Assembly (NCBI GenBank): GCA_011523845.1 | Contig: WTFV01000229.1 | Coordinates: 1 to 36,331 of the forward strand | Reading direction: 5' to 3' | Source of the DNA: Acidobacteriota bacterium | GTDB lineage: Bacteria; Acidobacteriota; Vicinamibacteria; Vicinamibacterales; UBA8438 | Length of the DNA: 36,331 nucleotides | Shown here: piece after piece, positions 16,023 through 24,180 of the stretch | How the letters are laid out: each line of letters begins with the position of its first letter | Position numbering within the stretch: the first letter of the stretch is position 1 | The notes under the pieces: generated by a model | What the model saw: only the letters and a program-made list of their open reading frames with translations | What the model was told of the DNA's origin: nothing | The model's database searches: none | Made by a program: the position numbers and the translations under genes

Positions 16023-17228
16023 ATGGCAGAGTTCTCGAACCCGTTCCGCCCCGGTGCGGGGCACGCGCCGCCGTACCTGGCCGGCCGACATGTGGAGCGC
16101 GAGGAGTTCGTCCGATTGCTCGCCCAACGCACGATCCTCGACAATCTGATCCTCACGGGGCTCCGAGGTGTGGGCAAGACAGTGCTGCTCGACACGTTCA
16201 AGCCGCTCGCGCAGGCTCGCGGGTGGCTCTGGGCAGGCACCGACCTGTCGGAGTCGACCAGCCTGAGTGAGGAGAATCTGGCCACGCGGCTGTGCACCGA
16301 CCTGTCGCCGTTCACGTCCAGCGTGGTCGTCGCAACCGGACAGCGGCGCATCGCCGGGTTCGGGACAAACACCGAAACGATTTCGCACACCCTTGGGTAC
16401 GATGCCTTGGTGGAGTTCTACAACCGAAGTCCCGGTCTCGCGCTCGACAAGGTCAAGGCAGTAGTGCAGCACGCCTGGCAGGCGCTCTCGCAGGCGCCGC
16501 ATGTCCGGGGTATCGTCTTTGCGTACGACGAAGCGCAGAATCTTGCCGACCATCCGGCGAAGGACCAGCACCCGCTGTCGCTCCTGCTCGATGCGTTCCA
16601 GTCCCTGCAGAAGATGGGGCTTCCGCTCATGCTGGTCCTGACCGGATTGCCGACGCTCTTCCCCAGGCTTGTGGAGGCCCGGACGTTCGCCGAGAGGATG
16701 TTCCGGGTCCTCTTCGTCCGGAGCCTGAACGAGGAAGAGAGCACGGACGCTATTCGCAAACCCATGGAGGACGCCGCATGTCCGGTGGAACTCGCCGACG
16801 ACTCCGTTCGAACGATCGTCGAGATGTCCGGCGGCTATCCCTACTTCCTGCAGTTCATCTGCCGTGAGGTCTTCGACGCGTTCATTCAACGAATTGACAA
16901 GGGCTTGCGGGGGTCGGTTCCCGTAGCGGAGATCGAACAGAAGCTCGATACGGACTTCTTTGCGGGGCGTTGGGCACGAGCCACCGACAGGCAACGGGAG
17001 CTGCTGTCGGTGATCGCGCGTCTCGACGGCGCCGGCGACGAGTTCACGGTTCAGGAAGTGGTCGAGGAATCGCGGCGCACGCTGGACAAGCCATTCAGCA
17101 GCAGCCACGTCAATCAAATGCTCGTCACGTTGTCCGCTCAGGGACTTGTGTACAAGAACCGGCACGGGCGGTACTCGTTTGCGGTTCCACTGCTAGGCAG
17201 ATTCATCACTCGGCAGGCGGCGGTGTAA
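16023..17228 (+). CDS. STAND/Orc1-Cdc6-like ATPase with winged-helix C-terminus
   Basis: 401 residues. The N-terminal PFRPGAGHAPPYLAGRHVER lead, Walker A LTGLRGVGKT (about 44-53), Walker B GIVFAYDEAQNL (about 162-173), and an arginine-bearing sensor region place it with the AAA_16/archaeal-type ATPases. A ladder such as MSGGYPYFLQFICREVFDAF follows, and the end (FSSSHVNQMLVTLSAQGLVY) looks like a winged helix. Such proteins act as molecular switches or DNA-bound NTPases; the partner here is not obvious. ATG 16023 is set by the AT-rich promoter just upstream. Its base composition looks less GC-rich than the polysaccharide genes. It is flanked by fragments and coiled-coil genes, so it was probably acquired separately. 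Confidence 0.83.
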   Translation: MAEFSNPFRPGAGHAPPYLAGRHVEREEFVRLLAQRTILDNLILTGLRGVGKTVLLDTFKPLAQARGWLWAGTDLSESTSLSEENLATRLCTDLSPFTSSVVVATGQRRIAGFGTNTETISHTLGYDALVEFYNRSPGLALDKVKAVVQHAWQALSQAPHVRGIVFAYDEAQNLADHPAKDQHPLSLLLDAFQSLQKMGLPLMLVLTGLPTLFPRLVEARTFAERMFRVLFVRSLNEEESTDAIRKPMEDAACPVELADDSVRTIVEMSGGYPYFLQFICREVFDAFIQRIDKGLRGSVPVAEIEQKLDTDFFAGRWARATDRQRELLSVIARLDGAGDEFTVQEVVEESRRTLDKPFSSSHVNQMLVTLSAQGLVYKNRHGRYSFAVPLLGRFITRQAAV

Positions 17229-17340
17229 CGAGACCATTTCCCGCATCGGTCGCCGCCGCCGGACCCGGACCAGCCTGTCTGCGAGGACGTCCGGGAGCGC
17301 CCGTGGAGCCGTGGAGCGTGGATCGACCGGAGTGCCCGAT

Positions 17341-17364
17341 CCCTTGGGCTTCGAGAGCCCAGGG
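17341..17364 (+). terminator. Stem-loop after the STAND-like ATPase gene
   Basis: CCCTTGGGCT, loop tcgag, AGCCCAGGG with one bulged T, 112 bases downstream of the ATPase stop. No T-run follows. Apart from this and the repeat at 17508 the stretch 17229-17568 shows no gene. Confidence 0.35.
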
Positions 17365-17507
17365 CTGCGCTGCGCGGGCGCGAATCGACCCGGCTTCACG
17401 GGGGTGTGTCAGCGCGACCAAGCCCTGGGTATGCACGCCACGTCGCGGTCGCACCGTAGCGGGACATCTCCCCTGTTCCGGTTACCTCCGCGACCACCCC
17501 GGTCGAC

Positions 17508-17555
17508 GGTCAGCCCGCCGCCGCGAAGGCGTGCGCCACGCCGTTGCGCTCCAGG
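17508..17555. repeat. 48-base repeat, copy A (other copy 18303-18350)
   Basis: Two mismatches between copies. On the minus strand both encode the C-terminal peptide LERNGVAHAFAAAG (copy B LERDGVAHAFAAAG) followed by a stop, so each is probably the 3' end of a lost gene. Neither is attached to an intact frame with family features. Confidence 0.7.
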
Positions 17556-17568
17556 AAATGATCTCCCA

Positions 17569-17967
17569 TCATCGCATCCCCAATCCTGCCCCTCGGTCGC
17601 GTTCGGCCTGCCGGCCGGCGAGGAACGACACGTCCTTGGCGACAGCGGCCAGAGTCTGCGCGACGGCGTCGACCTTCGCGTCGAGATCCTTCGCGACGGC
17701 GTCGATCTTCGCATCGAGATCCTTCGCGACGGTGTCGACCTTCGCGTCGAGATCCTTCGCGACGGTGTCGACCTTCGCGTCGAGTGCCGTGATCCGCCGG
17801 CGATTCTCCTGGACGTTCTTCGTGATCTCCTCGTGCGCCTTCTCGTTCTCCGCGATGATGCGACGGCCGTAGGCGAAGAGCACCAGGGCCGCGATCAACC
17901 ACCCGGCCGCGTCGCCGAAGTCGCTCAGGACGCGCAGCACGCCTGTCAAGATACCCATGAGCGCCAT
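17569..17967 (-). CDS. Small membrane protein with 11-residue coiled-coil repeats
   Basis: About 132 residues from ATG 17965-17967 (a second ATG three codons on, at 17958, is as good). A membrane helix (AAGWLIAALVLFAYGRRI, about 19-36) is followed by a long coiled coil. The centre contains four hendecad repeats of AKVDTVAKDLD type, encoded by 33-base tandem units between about 17655 and 17790; such 11-residue periods favour right-handed coiled coils. The end is DVSFLAGRQAERDRG. The dispersed element (copy 2) lies directly upstream of its start and even extends the open frame backwards (PDGTPLAS). Function unknown; probably an oligomeric membrane-tethered rod. Confidence 0.65.
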   Translation of the reverse strand: MALMGILTGVLRVLSDFGDAAGWLIAALVLFAYGRRIIAENEKAHEEITKNVQENRRRITALDAKVDTVAKDLDAKVDTVAKDLDAKIDAVAKDLDAKVDAVAQTLAAVAKDVSFLAGRQAERDRGAGLGMR

Positions 17968-18168
17968 CGAAGCAAGTGGCGTGCCATCAGGGACACGAAA
18001 GTGCTCGCCACCATGGGGAAGCGGGATGAAAACCGGCCCATGTTCAAGATAGCACGCCCCCATGTCGTCAGGATACCGTGGGCGTTCTCCGCGCTCGCCA
18101 CGCCAGTCCGTCAGCCGCGGGCGCCGACGCGGACAGCGGCGAACCCTCCGTCGCACGCGGGCGTGCTA
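17965..18168. repeat. Dispersed intergenic element, copy 2
   Basis: Matches 11099-11353 over about 200 bases, from catcgaagcaagtggcgtgc to the cacgcgggcgtgcta end. It begins exactly at the start codon of the minus-strand coiled-coil gene. On the minus strand it is open and reads YLEHGPVFIPLPHGGEH then FRVPDGTPLASM, joined in frame to that gene. It could therefore be a leader, a promoter region or an N-terminal extension. Confidence 0.72.
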
Positions 18169-18300
18169 GGCGCTACCTGCAACGCTGGAGCGCATTCCTG
18201 CGGGACGAGTGCGCGGCCGGGGACGTCGAGCGGTTGAAGACCCGCCTGGAGCCGCGCGCGAACCGGTTCGGCTACAGCCTGGTCGATACGGGGCCGGTCG
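18169..18300 (+). pseudogene. Possible C-terminal remnant of a sulfotransferase-like gene
   Basis: An in-frame stretch reads RYLQRWSAFLRDECAAGDVE then RLKTRLEPRANRFGYSLVDT, which has the look of the last helices of a sulfotransferase (ending in a GY motif). It has no start and is cut by the dispersed element on the left and by the 48-base repeat at 18303-18350 on the right. The call is weak. Confidence 0.25.
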
Positions 18301-18378
18301 CCGGTCAGCCCGCCGCCGCGAACGCGTGCGCCACGCCGTCGCGCTCCAGGCCGTCGCGCTCCACAGATCCACGTAGCG

Positions 18379-19137
18379 CTAGACGCCGAACACCGCCAGC
18401 GGCAGCCCGATGCCCATCAGCACGACGGCCAGCGCCCGGCGCAGCGCCCGCTCCCGGACGCTGGTCGCCAGCCGCGCCCCGATCAGGACGCCCGGCACGG
18501 CGCCGGCGAGCGTAGCGCCGGCCAGGGCGGCGTCGACGCGGCCCGCGCCGGCGTGGCCCAAAGCGGCCACCGCCGACAGCAGCAGCGCGTGGACCAGGTC
18601 GGTGCCCACGGCCTCGCGCGCCCGCAGCGGATAGCGCAGGGCGAGCACGGAGAGCAGCAGCGACCCGCTGCCGACGCTGGTCATGGTCACGAGGATGCCG
18701 GTCAGGAAGCCGAGTCCCATCGTCACCGTGGCGGGCGGCGCGCGATGCGGGCGCGAACGCTCGGCCCGCGTCGCCTGCAGCAGCAGCGCGGCGCCCGCCG
18801 CCACGAGCACGCACCCGAGGAAGCGGGTCAGCCACGATTCGATCTGCTCGACCGGCAGCCGGTCGAGAATGGCCATCCCGGCCAGCGCGCCCGGAATCGA
18901 TCCGGCCGCCAGACGCCCCACCGTGGGCCAGTGCACCTGGCGGTGGAGCGCGTAATAGCCGCCGCCGATCAGCTTCATGCCGCTGGCGATCAGCACGCCG
19001 GAGCCAATCGCGACGGTCGGGGGAACCCGGGCAAGCAGGATCAACGCCGGGGTCAGCAGCGCGCCGCCGCCGGTCGACGTAACGCCCACCAGCAGACCGG
19101 TGCCGAACCCGATGGCGGCGGGTATGAAGTCGGTCAC
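18379..19137 (-). CDS. TauE/SafE-family sulfite/organosulfur exporter-like membrane protein
   Basis: 252 residues, the normal size for this family, from GTG 19135-19137. It starts straight in the first helix (DFIPAAIGFGTGLLVGVTST) with the family's GGGALLTPALILL, then repeats the motif in its second half (GLGFLTGILVTMTSVGSGSL), giving the two-fold inverted repeat of TauE/SafE. Seven to eight membrane helices are visible. Members move sulfite, sulfoacetate or other anions. Its place after two sulfotransferase genes on the same strand, 119 bases away, suggests that it handles sulfur anions linked to sulfation; this is inference. The frame upstream of 19137 is open but unlike the family. Confidence 0.87.
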   Translation of the reverse strand: MTDFIPAAIGFGTGLLVGVTSTGGGALLTPALILLARVPPTVAIGSGVLIASGMKLIGGGYYALHRQVHWPTVGRLAAGSIPGALAGMAILDRLPVEQIESWLTRFLGCVLVAAGAALLLQATRAERSRPHRAPPATVTMGLGFLTGILVTMTSVGSGSLLLSVLALRYPLRAREAVGTDLVHALLLSAVAALGHAGAGRVDAALAGATLAGAVPGVLIGARLATSVRERALRRALAVVLMGIGLPLAVFGV

Positions 19138-19256
19138 GTCATGTGCCCGCGTCCCGGGCGGCCCATTTCCATCGTGCGCGGAGGCGGAGGCGATTGAGAC
19201 GCGCGGCCCGCAGCGGACAACGATGGGCCGCGGCTGGTCGTTGCAGCGCCGCCTGC

Positions 19257-20246
19257 TCAGCGGCGGACGCCGGCCGCCATGCGCAGCAGCGCCTCCACGG
19301 CACGGACCAGCTCGGCCGGCGTGGCCTGCAGCTCGTCGTCGGTGGCCACCGCACGATCGCGGTAGGGTTCGCTGGACCACCAGCGCTGATCACGCCGCAT
19401 TTCGTCCGCATCCTCCGGCGACAGCAGCTCGAGGAGCCGCTCGTTGTCCTGCCGGCAACCGTCGACTATCGCCTGCATGATCCGCGGCTCGAGCGCCCAC
19501 GGCGCCGACTCGGCCGAAGGCAGGCACTGCTGCAGCACCCAGTCGAACTGGGGGTTGTGCGGTCCCCGCAGGTGCGACACCGACTTCAGGATCTGGATGT
19601 GCAGCGGGGCCAGCGATGCGTTCACCACGTTGTCGCCCGCCGGCACCTCGCCGTCCGCGCCCATCAACTGCAGGAAGTCGGGAATGGTGTTGCGCCTGTA
19701 CAGCCTGACCGTCAGCCGGCTGACGTTCGGATTCCCGGCCCACCGGTCGAGCTGCCGCCTCCACCACAGGAACCTGGTGCGCCACTTCTCCAGCACGTCG
19801 GCCGGCGTGTCGAACTGTTCCTGCCACGTCCACCACTGCCACCACCCCGAGTTGAACCACTCGATCTGCGGCCGGACGTAGGCCACCACGTGCGCCTGGA
19901 CGCCCATCCGCTCCAGGGCGCGTTCATCCGCGCATCTGCGTCCGGTACGGCCCCAGTCCTCCTGCGACAGCACCGGGACGCCCCGCCGCCCGACCGCCTG
20001 CAGCTTCCCGCCGATCGCCTCCAGGTCGTCGCGTCCCCACAGATCCGGCACGGAGGCGACGTAGGGAAAGGACCCGCCCGCCGCCCGTGCCCGAACCTGG
20101 TCGCCGGCGACGACCGCACCGGCCCCGTCGACGACCACGTAATGGTGCCCCCGGGGCGTGCCCAGCTCCGGGTGCCGGCTCAGATGCGTCTGCAGCGCGG
20201 ACGTCCCGGTCTTTCCGAAACCGACGTGCAGCACACACTCAGCCAT
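19257..20246 (-). CDS. Sulfotransferase-like protein
   Basis: 329 residues. The PAPS 5'-phosphate loop is intact at the N-terminus: VLHVGFGKTGTSALQTHLSR with Lys12. A strand and Ser-bearing 3'-phosphate region follow (VVAYVRPQIEWFNSGWWQWW, in which RPxxxxxS resembles the R...S signature). Aromatic-rich segments in the centre are common in family members acting on glycans. It starts at ATG 20244-20246, 56 bases after the stop of the next sulfotransferase gene upstream, in one leftward operon with the TauE/SafE gene. Acceptor unknown. Confidence 0.8.
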   Translation of the reverse strand: MAECVLHVGFGKTGTSALQTHLSRHPELGTPRGHHYVVVDGAGAVVAGDQVRARAAGGSFPYVASVPDLWGRDDLEAIGGKLQAVGRRGVPVLSQEDWGRTGRRCADERALERMGVQAHVVAYVRPQIEWFNSGWWQWWTWQEQFDTPADVLEKWRTRFLWWRRQLDRWAGNPNVSRLTVRLYRRNTIPDFLQLMGADGEVPAGDNVVNASLAPLHIQILKSVSHLRGPHNPQFDWVLQQCLPSAESAPWALEPRIMQAIVDGCRQDNERLLELLSPEDADEMRRDQRWWSSEPYRDRAVATDDELQATPAELVRAVEALLRMAAGVRR

Positions 20247-20302
20247 CGTGGAACCGATGCGCAGATTCTATCCCTCGCCGCGCAGCGGCGCCGATTGAGC
20301 CT

Positions 20303-21220
20303 CTATTGCGGCGGTGCGACGCGGTAGCCGAGGGCGCGCAGGTCGCAGGGCAAGTGGTGCTGGAGCCTTCGGTTGCTCGCCGCGTAACGGTCGCCCACGA
20401 CCGACGCGGCTCGTTCGTGGAACCGCGCGGCAGGTCGCCGGCCGAGGCTCGCGGCACCCAGCCGGTCGACGAGGCGGCACAGCCGCGCCGCCAGCCACGG
20501 CACCGTCCGCCGTGCGAGGTACGACGAATCATCCGCCCCCAGCAGATTGACCCGCCGCCGGATACGCGTGTGCAGGTCGGTCGGCGAGTTGCGCCACGCG
20601 TCCGGGCCGCCCTGCTCCGGGTGGTCCGGCGCCTCCAGCCCGATGTAGTCCAGGACGCGCCGCGCGAAGGCGGCCGGGTCCCGTGGGAGGAGCTCGCAAG
20701 GCAGCACCAGCACACGACGATCGCCGAACAGCCTGACGTAGTACTCGACCAGACGGTGATAGCGAAAGTCATCGAGCCGGACGAACGGGCCGCGGCCATC
20801 GCCCTGCGACGCCAGGTATTCCTCGAGACTGCATGTGCCCCCCGCCCCGACGTGCTGCTTGTAGCCGGATACCAGCATCGCCCTCTGCTCCCGTACGATG
20901 ATCAGGATCCGGACCTGATCGAACGAGGCCCGGATGCGGCGGGCCATCTCCGCGCCGTCCCAACCGCCCGCATGCGGATTGCCGGAAAGACGCGCGGCCG
21001 AAAATACGCAGACGCGGCCGGGATGCGCGGCCAGCAGACCGGAGACGTGCCGCTTGCAGCAATGAGGGTCGAAGTCGAGCGGCGACGGCGAGACGAGCTC
21101 CTCCCGGAACCTGTCGAGACCGAAGCACGCGACCCGGTCGCCCAGACCCGGGAAGAACTGCCGCTGCAGCCACGCCGTCGCAGACCCGGGGTAACCGATG
21201 TGGACGATGGGAACGGGCAC
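20303..21220 (-). CDS. Sulfotransferase-like protein with degenerate PAPS loop
   Basis: 305 residues from GTG 21218-21220, chosen because the first family strand starts three codons on (PIVHIGYPGSATAWLQRQFF). In active relatives this loop reads like GYPKTxTTWLQ; here the Lys is replaced by Gly, so sulfate transfer may be lost or changed. The 3'-phosphate site (ILIIVREQRAMLVSGYKQHV) is recognisable, followed by LEEYLASQ and a helix with RVLVLPCELLPRDPAAF, the usual VLxYExL position. First gene of the leftward operon, divergent from the methyltransferase at 21341 with 120 bases between. Family assignment is good; activity uncertain. Confidence 0.77.
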   Translation of the reverse strand: MPVPIVHIGYPGSATAWLQRQFFPGLGDRVACFGLDRFREELVSPSPLDFDPHCCKRHVSGLLAAHPGRVCVFSAARLSGNPHAGGWDGAEMARRIRASFDQVRILIIVREQRAMLVSGYKQHVGAGGTCSLEEYLASQGDGRGPFVRLDDFRYHRLVEYYVRLFGDRRVLVLPCELLPRDPAAFARRVLDYIGLEAPDHPEQGGPDAWRNSPTDLHTRIRRRVNLLGADDSSYLARRTVPWLAARLCRLVDRLGAASLGRRPAARFHERAASVVGDRYAASNRRLQHHLPCDLRALGYRVAPPQ

Positions 21221-21340
21221 CGGCCTGGACTCGCGTGAACGAAACCGTTCGAGGATATCATCCCGTGGGGCGGCGCCGGGAACCGGGCTCGGGCGGGGCA
21301 ACCGCGGCGTCACCCCGGCCGACGAGGAGGAAGCCTGCCA

Positions 21341-22138
21341 GTGGACATAGCCCGGGTGAGCGCATTGCAGGAACGCTACCAACGCCGTCTGCCCAGCCTG
21401 GATCGGACCATCAGCGAAGTGGACGACCTGTTCTTCAAGTCCGGCAGTTGGGACGCGTACCGCCGTTTCGGCGCGTCATCGGTCGACGTCATCCTGCAGG
21501 CACTGGTCCTCAGCAACTTGCAGGAAGCAAGAACCGTTCTCGACTTCGGGTGCGGTTACGGGCGAAATGCCCGCCATCTGCGGCTGTTGTTTCCGGACGC
21601 CACGCTGTTGTTCTCCGACATCGACGAGGATGCGTGGACCTTCTGCGCCCGGCAGTTTCCGAGGGCGGAAGGGTTTCGGTCGCATGAGGACTTCGCGCAG
21701 GTGGATCTGCCCCGCGACATCGACGTCATCTTCGTCGGCAGCCTGTTCACGCACCTCGACTGGAACCGGTCGCAGGCGCTCTGGGCTAGGCTGTTCGGCG
21801 CACTCGCACCGAACGGTTGCTTCATACCCACCTTTCATGGAGCGTCCTGCTACCGCAGAATGGTCGACAAGCCGCAGTGGTTCAATCCCCGGGGATACTA
21901 CGATCCGATGATCCGGGACTATCTCGAGACCGGCTTCGGATACCAGATCTACAAGCACTTCACTTCCTGGGGGCAGAACCTCTCGTCCATCGCGCGAGTC
22001 ACGGAACTGGGGGCCGGACCGGAAGCGGACGCGGCGCAGCTCGTCGGCTACAAGGAAGCCGGCTGGGCCGACATCCAGGACGTCGCCATCTGGACGCGGC
22101 GCGCGTCGCGTCCGACGCTGGCGCCCACGCCGTCGTAG
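21341..22138 (+). CDS. SAM-dependent class I methyltransferase
   Basis: 265 residues starting at GTG 21341, supported by GAGGAGGAAG about 10 bases upstream. An N-terminal helical region (LQERYQRRLPSLDRTISEVD) precedes motif I ARTVLDFGCGYGRNARHLRL, an acidic strand end LLFSDIDEDAW and the post-I strand DVIFVGSLFTHLDW. It would methylate a glycan or lipid-linked acceptor. It is the first of three rightward methyltransferase genes, with 267 bases and a separate promoter before the next. Confidence 0.84.
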   Translation: MDIARVSALQERYQRRLPSLDRTISEVDDLFFKSGSWDAYRRFGASSVDVILQALVLSNLQEARTVLDFGCGYGRNARHLRLLFPDATLLFSDIDEDAWTFCARQFPRAEGFRSHEDFAQVDLPRDIDVIFVGSLFTHLDWNRSQALWARLFGALAPNGCFIPTFHGASCYRRMVDKPQWFNPRGYYDPMIRDYLETGFGYQIYKHFTSWGQNLSSIARVTELGAGPEADAAQLVGYKEAGWADIQDVAIWTRRASRPTLAPTPS

Positions 22139-22348
22139 GCGCAGCACGCGGCAGCCGGAAGTTACCCGTGGCCGGCCGCCGCGGACGACGCCTCGGCCGT
22201 GACGCGACGCATGTCTTCCATGAACGTCGGATCGGATCACCGGTGGAAGGAATGCCGCGCCGCGCGGGGGCACGATTTCATCGTCGAGTCGGCCGCTCCC
22301 GCTTCATCGCCGAGCAGGACGCCGGCGGCAAAGAGCGGCGGCGGGCTA

Positions 22349-22377
22349 TTGACAGGGCCCCTGCCGCGGGGTACTGT
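22349..22377 (+). promoter_or_regulatory. Sigma-70-type promoter
   Basis: TTGACA (22349-22354), a 17-base spacer, and TACTGT (22372-22377). The -35 matches the consensus fully and the -10 in four of six positions. It lies 28 bases before the ATG of the methyltransferase at 22406, so it probably drives that gene and the next. Confidence 0.72.
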
Positions 22378-22405
22378 CGCCGCCGACGCCGGCCCGTTGA
22401 AAGCC

Positions 22406-23110
22406 ATGCCGCCTCCGGGACAGGGAATCGACTACGAGGGACACTGGGACCGGTACGCCGGCGACTGGCGCGAGCTGCATCCGGACAAGGCCCATATCGG
22501 CGACGAATGGGAGGGCGTCGAGGCCGGTGCCGCGCAATCGCTCGCGGAGTACACGGCGCTGATCGAGAGCCGGTTCATCGCGCCTTTCGTCAGGAAGGAC
22601 CACGCGGTGCTGGAGATCGGGGTGGGCGGCGGGCGCACCGCGGAGCTCCTGCTGGCGCATTGCGACAGGCTCGTCTGCGCCGACATCTCCGCACGGATGC
22701 TGCAGGCGACGCGCGCGCGCCTGGGCGAGGAACGCGTCCGCTACGTGAAGCTCGACGGCATCACCCTGGACGGCATCCCGCCAGCCTCGGTGGACGTGTG
22801 CTTCTGCTACGACACGATGGTGCACCTGGAGCCGCGCGACATCTTCAACTACCTCTCGCGCATCCCCGCGCTGCTGAAGGGCGACCGCTTCTGCATCTTC
22901 CACCATACCGACATCCTCGGCGAGGCCGGCTGGCGGGTGTTCCTGCGGGACTGGCGGCGACACCTGCAGGGCCGGCACGGCACGGCCTTCTCGGTGATGA
23001 CCGCCGCCATCATGGAACGCTTCCTGCGGCACCTCGGCTACCGGGTGCTGGTCAAGGACGACGAGTCCGTGCCGCGCGACTGCGTCTGGATCTGCCAGGG
23101 GCCCGCCTGA
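22406..23110 (+). CDS. SAM-dependent class I methyltransferase
   Basis: 234 residues from ATG 22406, just downstream of the consensus promoter. Visible: N-terminal GIDYEGHWDRYAGDWRELHP, motif I HAVLEIGVGGGRTAELLLAH, acidic strand LVCADISARML, and VCFCYDTMVHLEPRDIFNYL as the motif II-III region with LLKGDRFCIFHH. The frame runs open upstream to 22199 but that part lies before the promoter. It is followed after 37 bases by another methyltransferase gene on the same strand. Substrate unknown; a surface-sugar acceptor is likely from context. Confidence 0.86.
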   Translation: MPPPGQGIDYEGHWDRYAGDWRELHPDKAHIGDEWEGVEAGAAQSLAEYTALIESRFIAPFVRKDHAVLEIGVGGGRTAELLLAHCDRLVCADISARMLQATRARLGEERVRYVKLDGITLDGIPPASVDVCFCYDTMVHLEPRDIFNYLSRIPALLKGDRFCIFHHTDILGEAGWRVFLRDWRRHLQGRHGTAFSVMTAAIMERFLRHLGYRVLVKDDESVPRDCVWICQGPA

Positions 23111-23147
23111 TGCGGCCGGCCCGGGCGCACCGCGAGACGCTGCGCAC

Positions 23148-23870
23148 ATGAAGGCCTACCGCTTCGAGCATCCCGGCTGGTGCGTGATCTGCGAGGCGGA
23201 CGTCACCTTCACCGCCCGGCAGGACTGGTTCCGCGACCACCTCAAGTGCCCCCGGTGCGGCTCGATACCGCGCGAACGGGCCCTGATGCACGTTGTCGCC
23301 GCCTTCTACCCGCACTGGCAGGACCTGCGGATCCACGAAATGGCACCCATCGGCCGCGGCGCCTCGAAGAAGCTGCGCGAGGCGGCCGGCTACCAGGGCT
23401 CGCACTACCATCCGGCCCTGCCGCTCGGCGAACGGACCCCCTCGGGCTGGATCAACCAGGACGCCGAGCGGCAGACCTGGGCGGACGGCGCCTTCGACCT
23501 GGTGGTGACGCAGGACGTCTTCGAGCACATCTTCGACATCGACGCGGCGTCCCGGGAGATCCGCCGCACGCTGCGGCCCGGCGGCGCGCACATCTTCACG
23601 ACCCCGCTGGTGCGAAAGACGAAGCCGACCGAGTGCCGCGCGTCGCGGGCCGCCGACGGGTCGGTCCGCCACCACGCCGAGCCCGAGTACCACGGCAACC
23701 CGGTGGACCCGCACGGATCGCTGGTGACGTGGCACTTCGGGTACGACCTCGCCGCGCGCATCCTGGAGCGCACGCGGATGCCGACCGTCATCCTGCAGTA
23801 CGACCGCCTCGACCTGGGCATCCGGGCCGAGCACATCGACGTGCTGATGAGCCTGAAGCCCGGCGGGTGA
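23148..23870 (+). CDS. SAM-dependent methyltransferase with N-terminal zinc ribbon
   Basis: 240 residues. The N-terminus has two Cys pairs (CVIC near residue 12 and CPRC near 35) that form a zinc ribbon, followed by SIPRERALMHVV and a Rossmann-like domain. The glycine-rich motif I is poor (LRIHEMAPIGRGASKKL), but VVTQDVFEHIFDIDAASREI and RRTLRPGGAHIFTTPL are typical of the Methyltransf_11 type. Such zinc-ribbon methyltransferases are common in glycan clusters. ATG 23148 lies 37 bases after the previous stop, so both are probably in one transcript. Confidence 0.84.
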   Translation: MKAYRFEHPGWCVICEADVTFTARQDWFRDHLKCPRCGSIPRERALMHVVAAFYPHWQDLRIHEMAPIGRGASKKLREAAGYQGSHYHPALPLGERTPSGWINQDAERQTWADGAFDLVVTQDVFEHIFDIDAASREIRRTLRPGGAHIFTTPLVRKTKPTECRASRAADGSVRHHAEPEYHGNPVDPHGSLVTWHFGYDLAARILERTRMPTVILQYDRLDLGIRAEHIDVLMSLKPGG

Positions 23871-23885
23871 CGACGGTACGCCTGC

Positions 23886-23926
23886 TCGCCGGGCGACGCC
23901 GGCGGCAGCACGACGCGCTCGATGGT
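23886..23926. repeat. 41-base copy of the 3' end of the coiled-coil gene at 24506
   Basis: Identical to 24510-24550. On the minus strand it encodes the C-terminal TIERVVLPPASPG peptide of that protein. It begins 15 bases after the zinc-ribbon methyltransferase stop and is not part of an intact frame. Confidence 0.85.
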
Positions 23927-24150
23927 CCGATATCGGTCAGTGCACCGAAGGTGCGCGTCTCGCACTGCGGCTCGCCGTCCGTCTCCGGGCACAGCCGCCA
24001 ATCGACGGCGATGTGACCTTCGGTCAGACCAGCACGGCGGAGACGCTCGAAGAGCTCTGTCCGAAGTGGAAGACGATCCGCTACGACTGGTCGCTCCAGG
24101 ACTCGCTGCAGCTCATCGTTCTGCTGCAGGGGCGTGACGCCTCGGAATAG
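23927..24150 (+). pseudogene. Orphan C-terminal gene fragment of unknown family
   Basis: Immediately after the 41-base repeat, a frame without a start reads SDIGQCTEGARLALRLAVRL, then DGDVTFGQTSTAETLEELCP, KWKTIRYDWSLQDSLQLIVL and a stop at 24148-24150. The composition (W, Y, K, Q in a sensible pattern) is protein-like. I do not recognise the family. It looks like the end of a gene whose front was lost at the repeat junction. Confidence 0.35.
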
Positions 24151-24180
24151 CCACCACCCGGCAAGACCGGATACCGCGCC

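Noticed and set aside
17655..17790. Regular 33-base repeats that could suggest a CRISPR array
   Set aside because: They are contiguous with no unique spacers and encode 11-residue coiled-coil repeats in a plausible gene.
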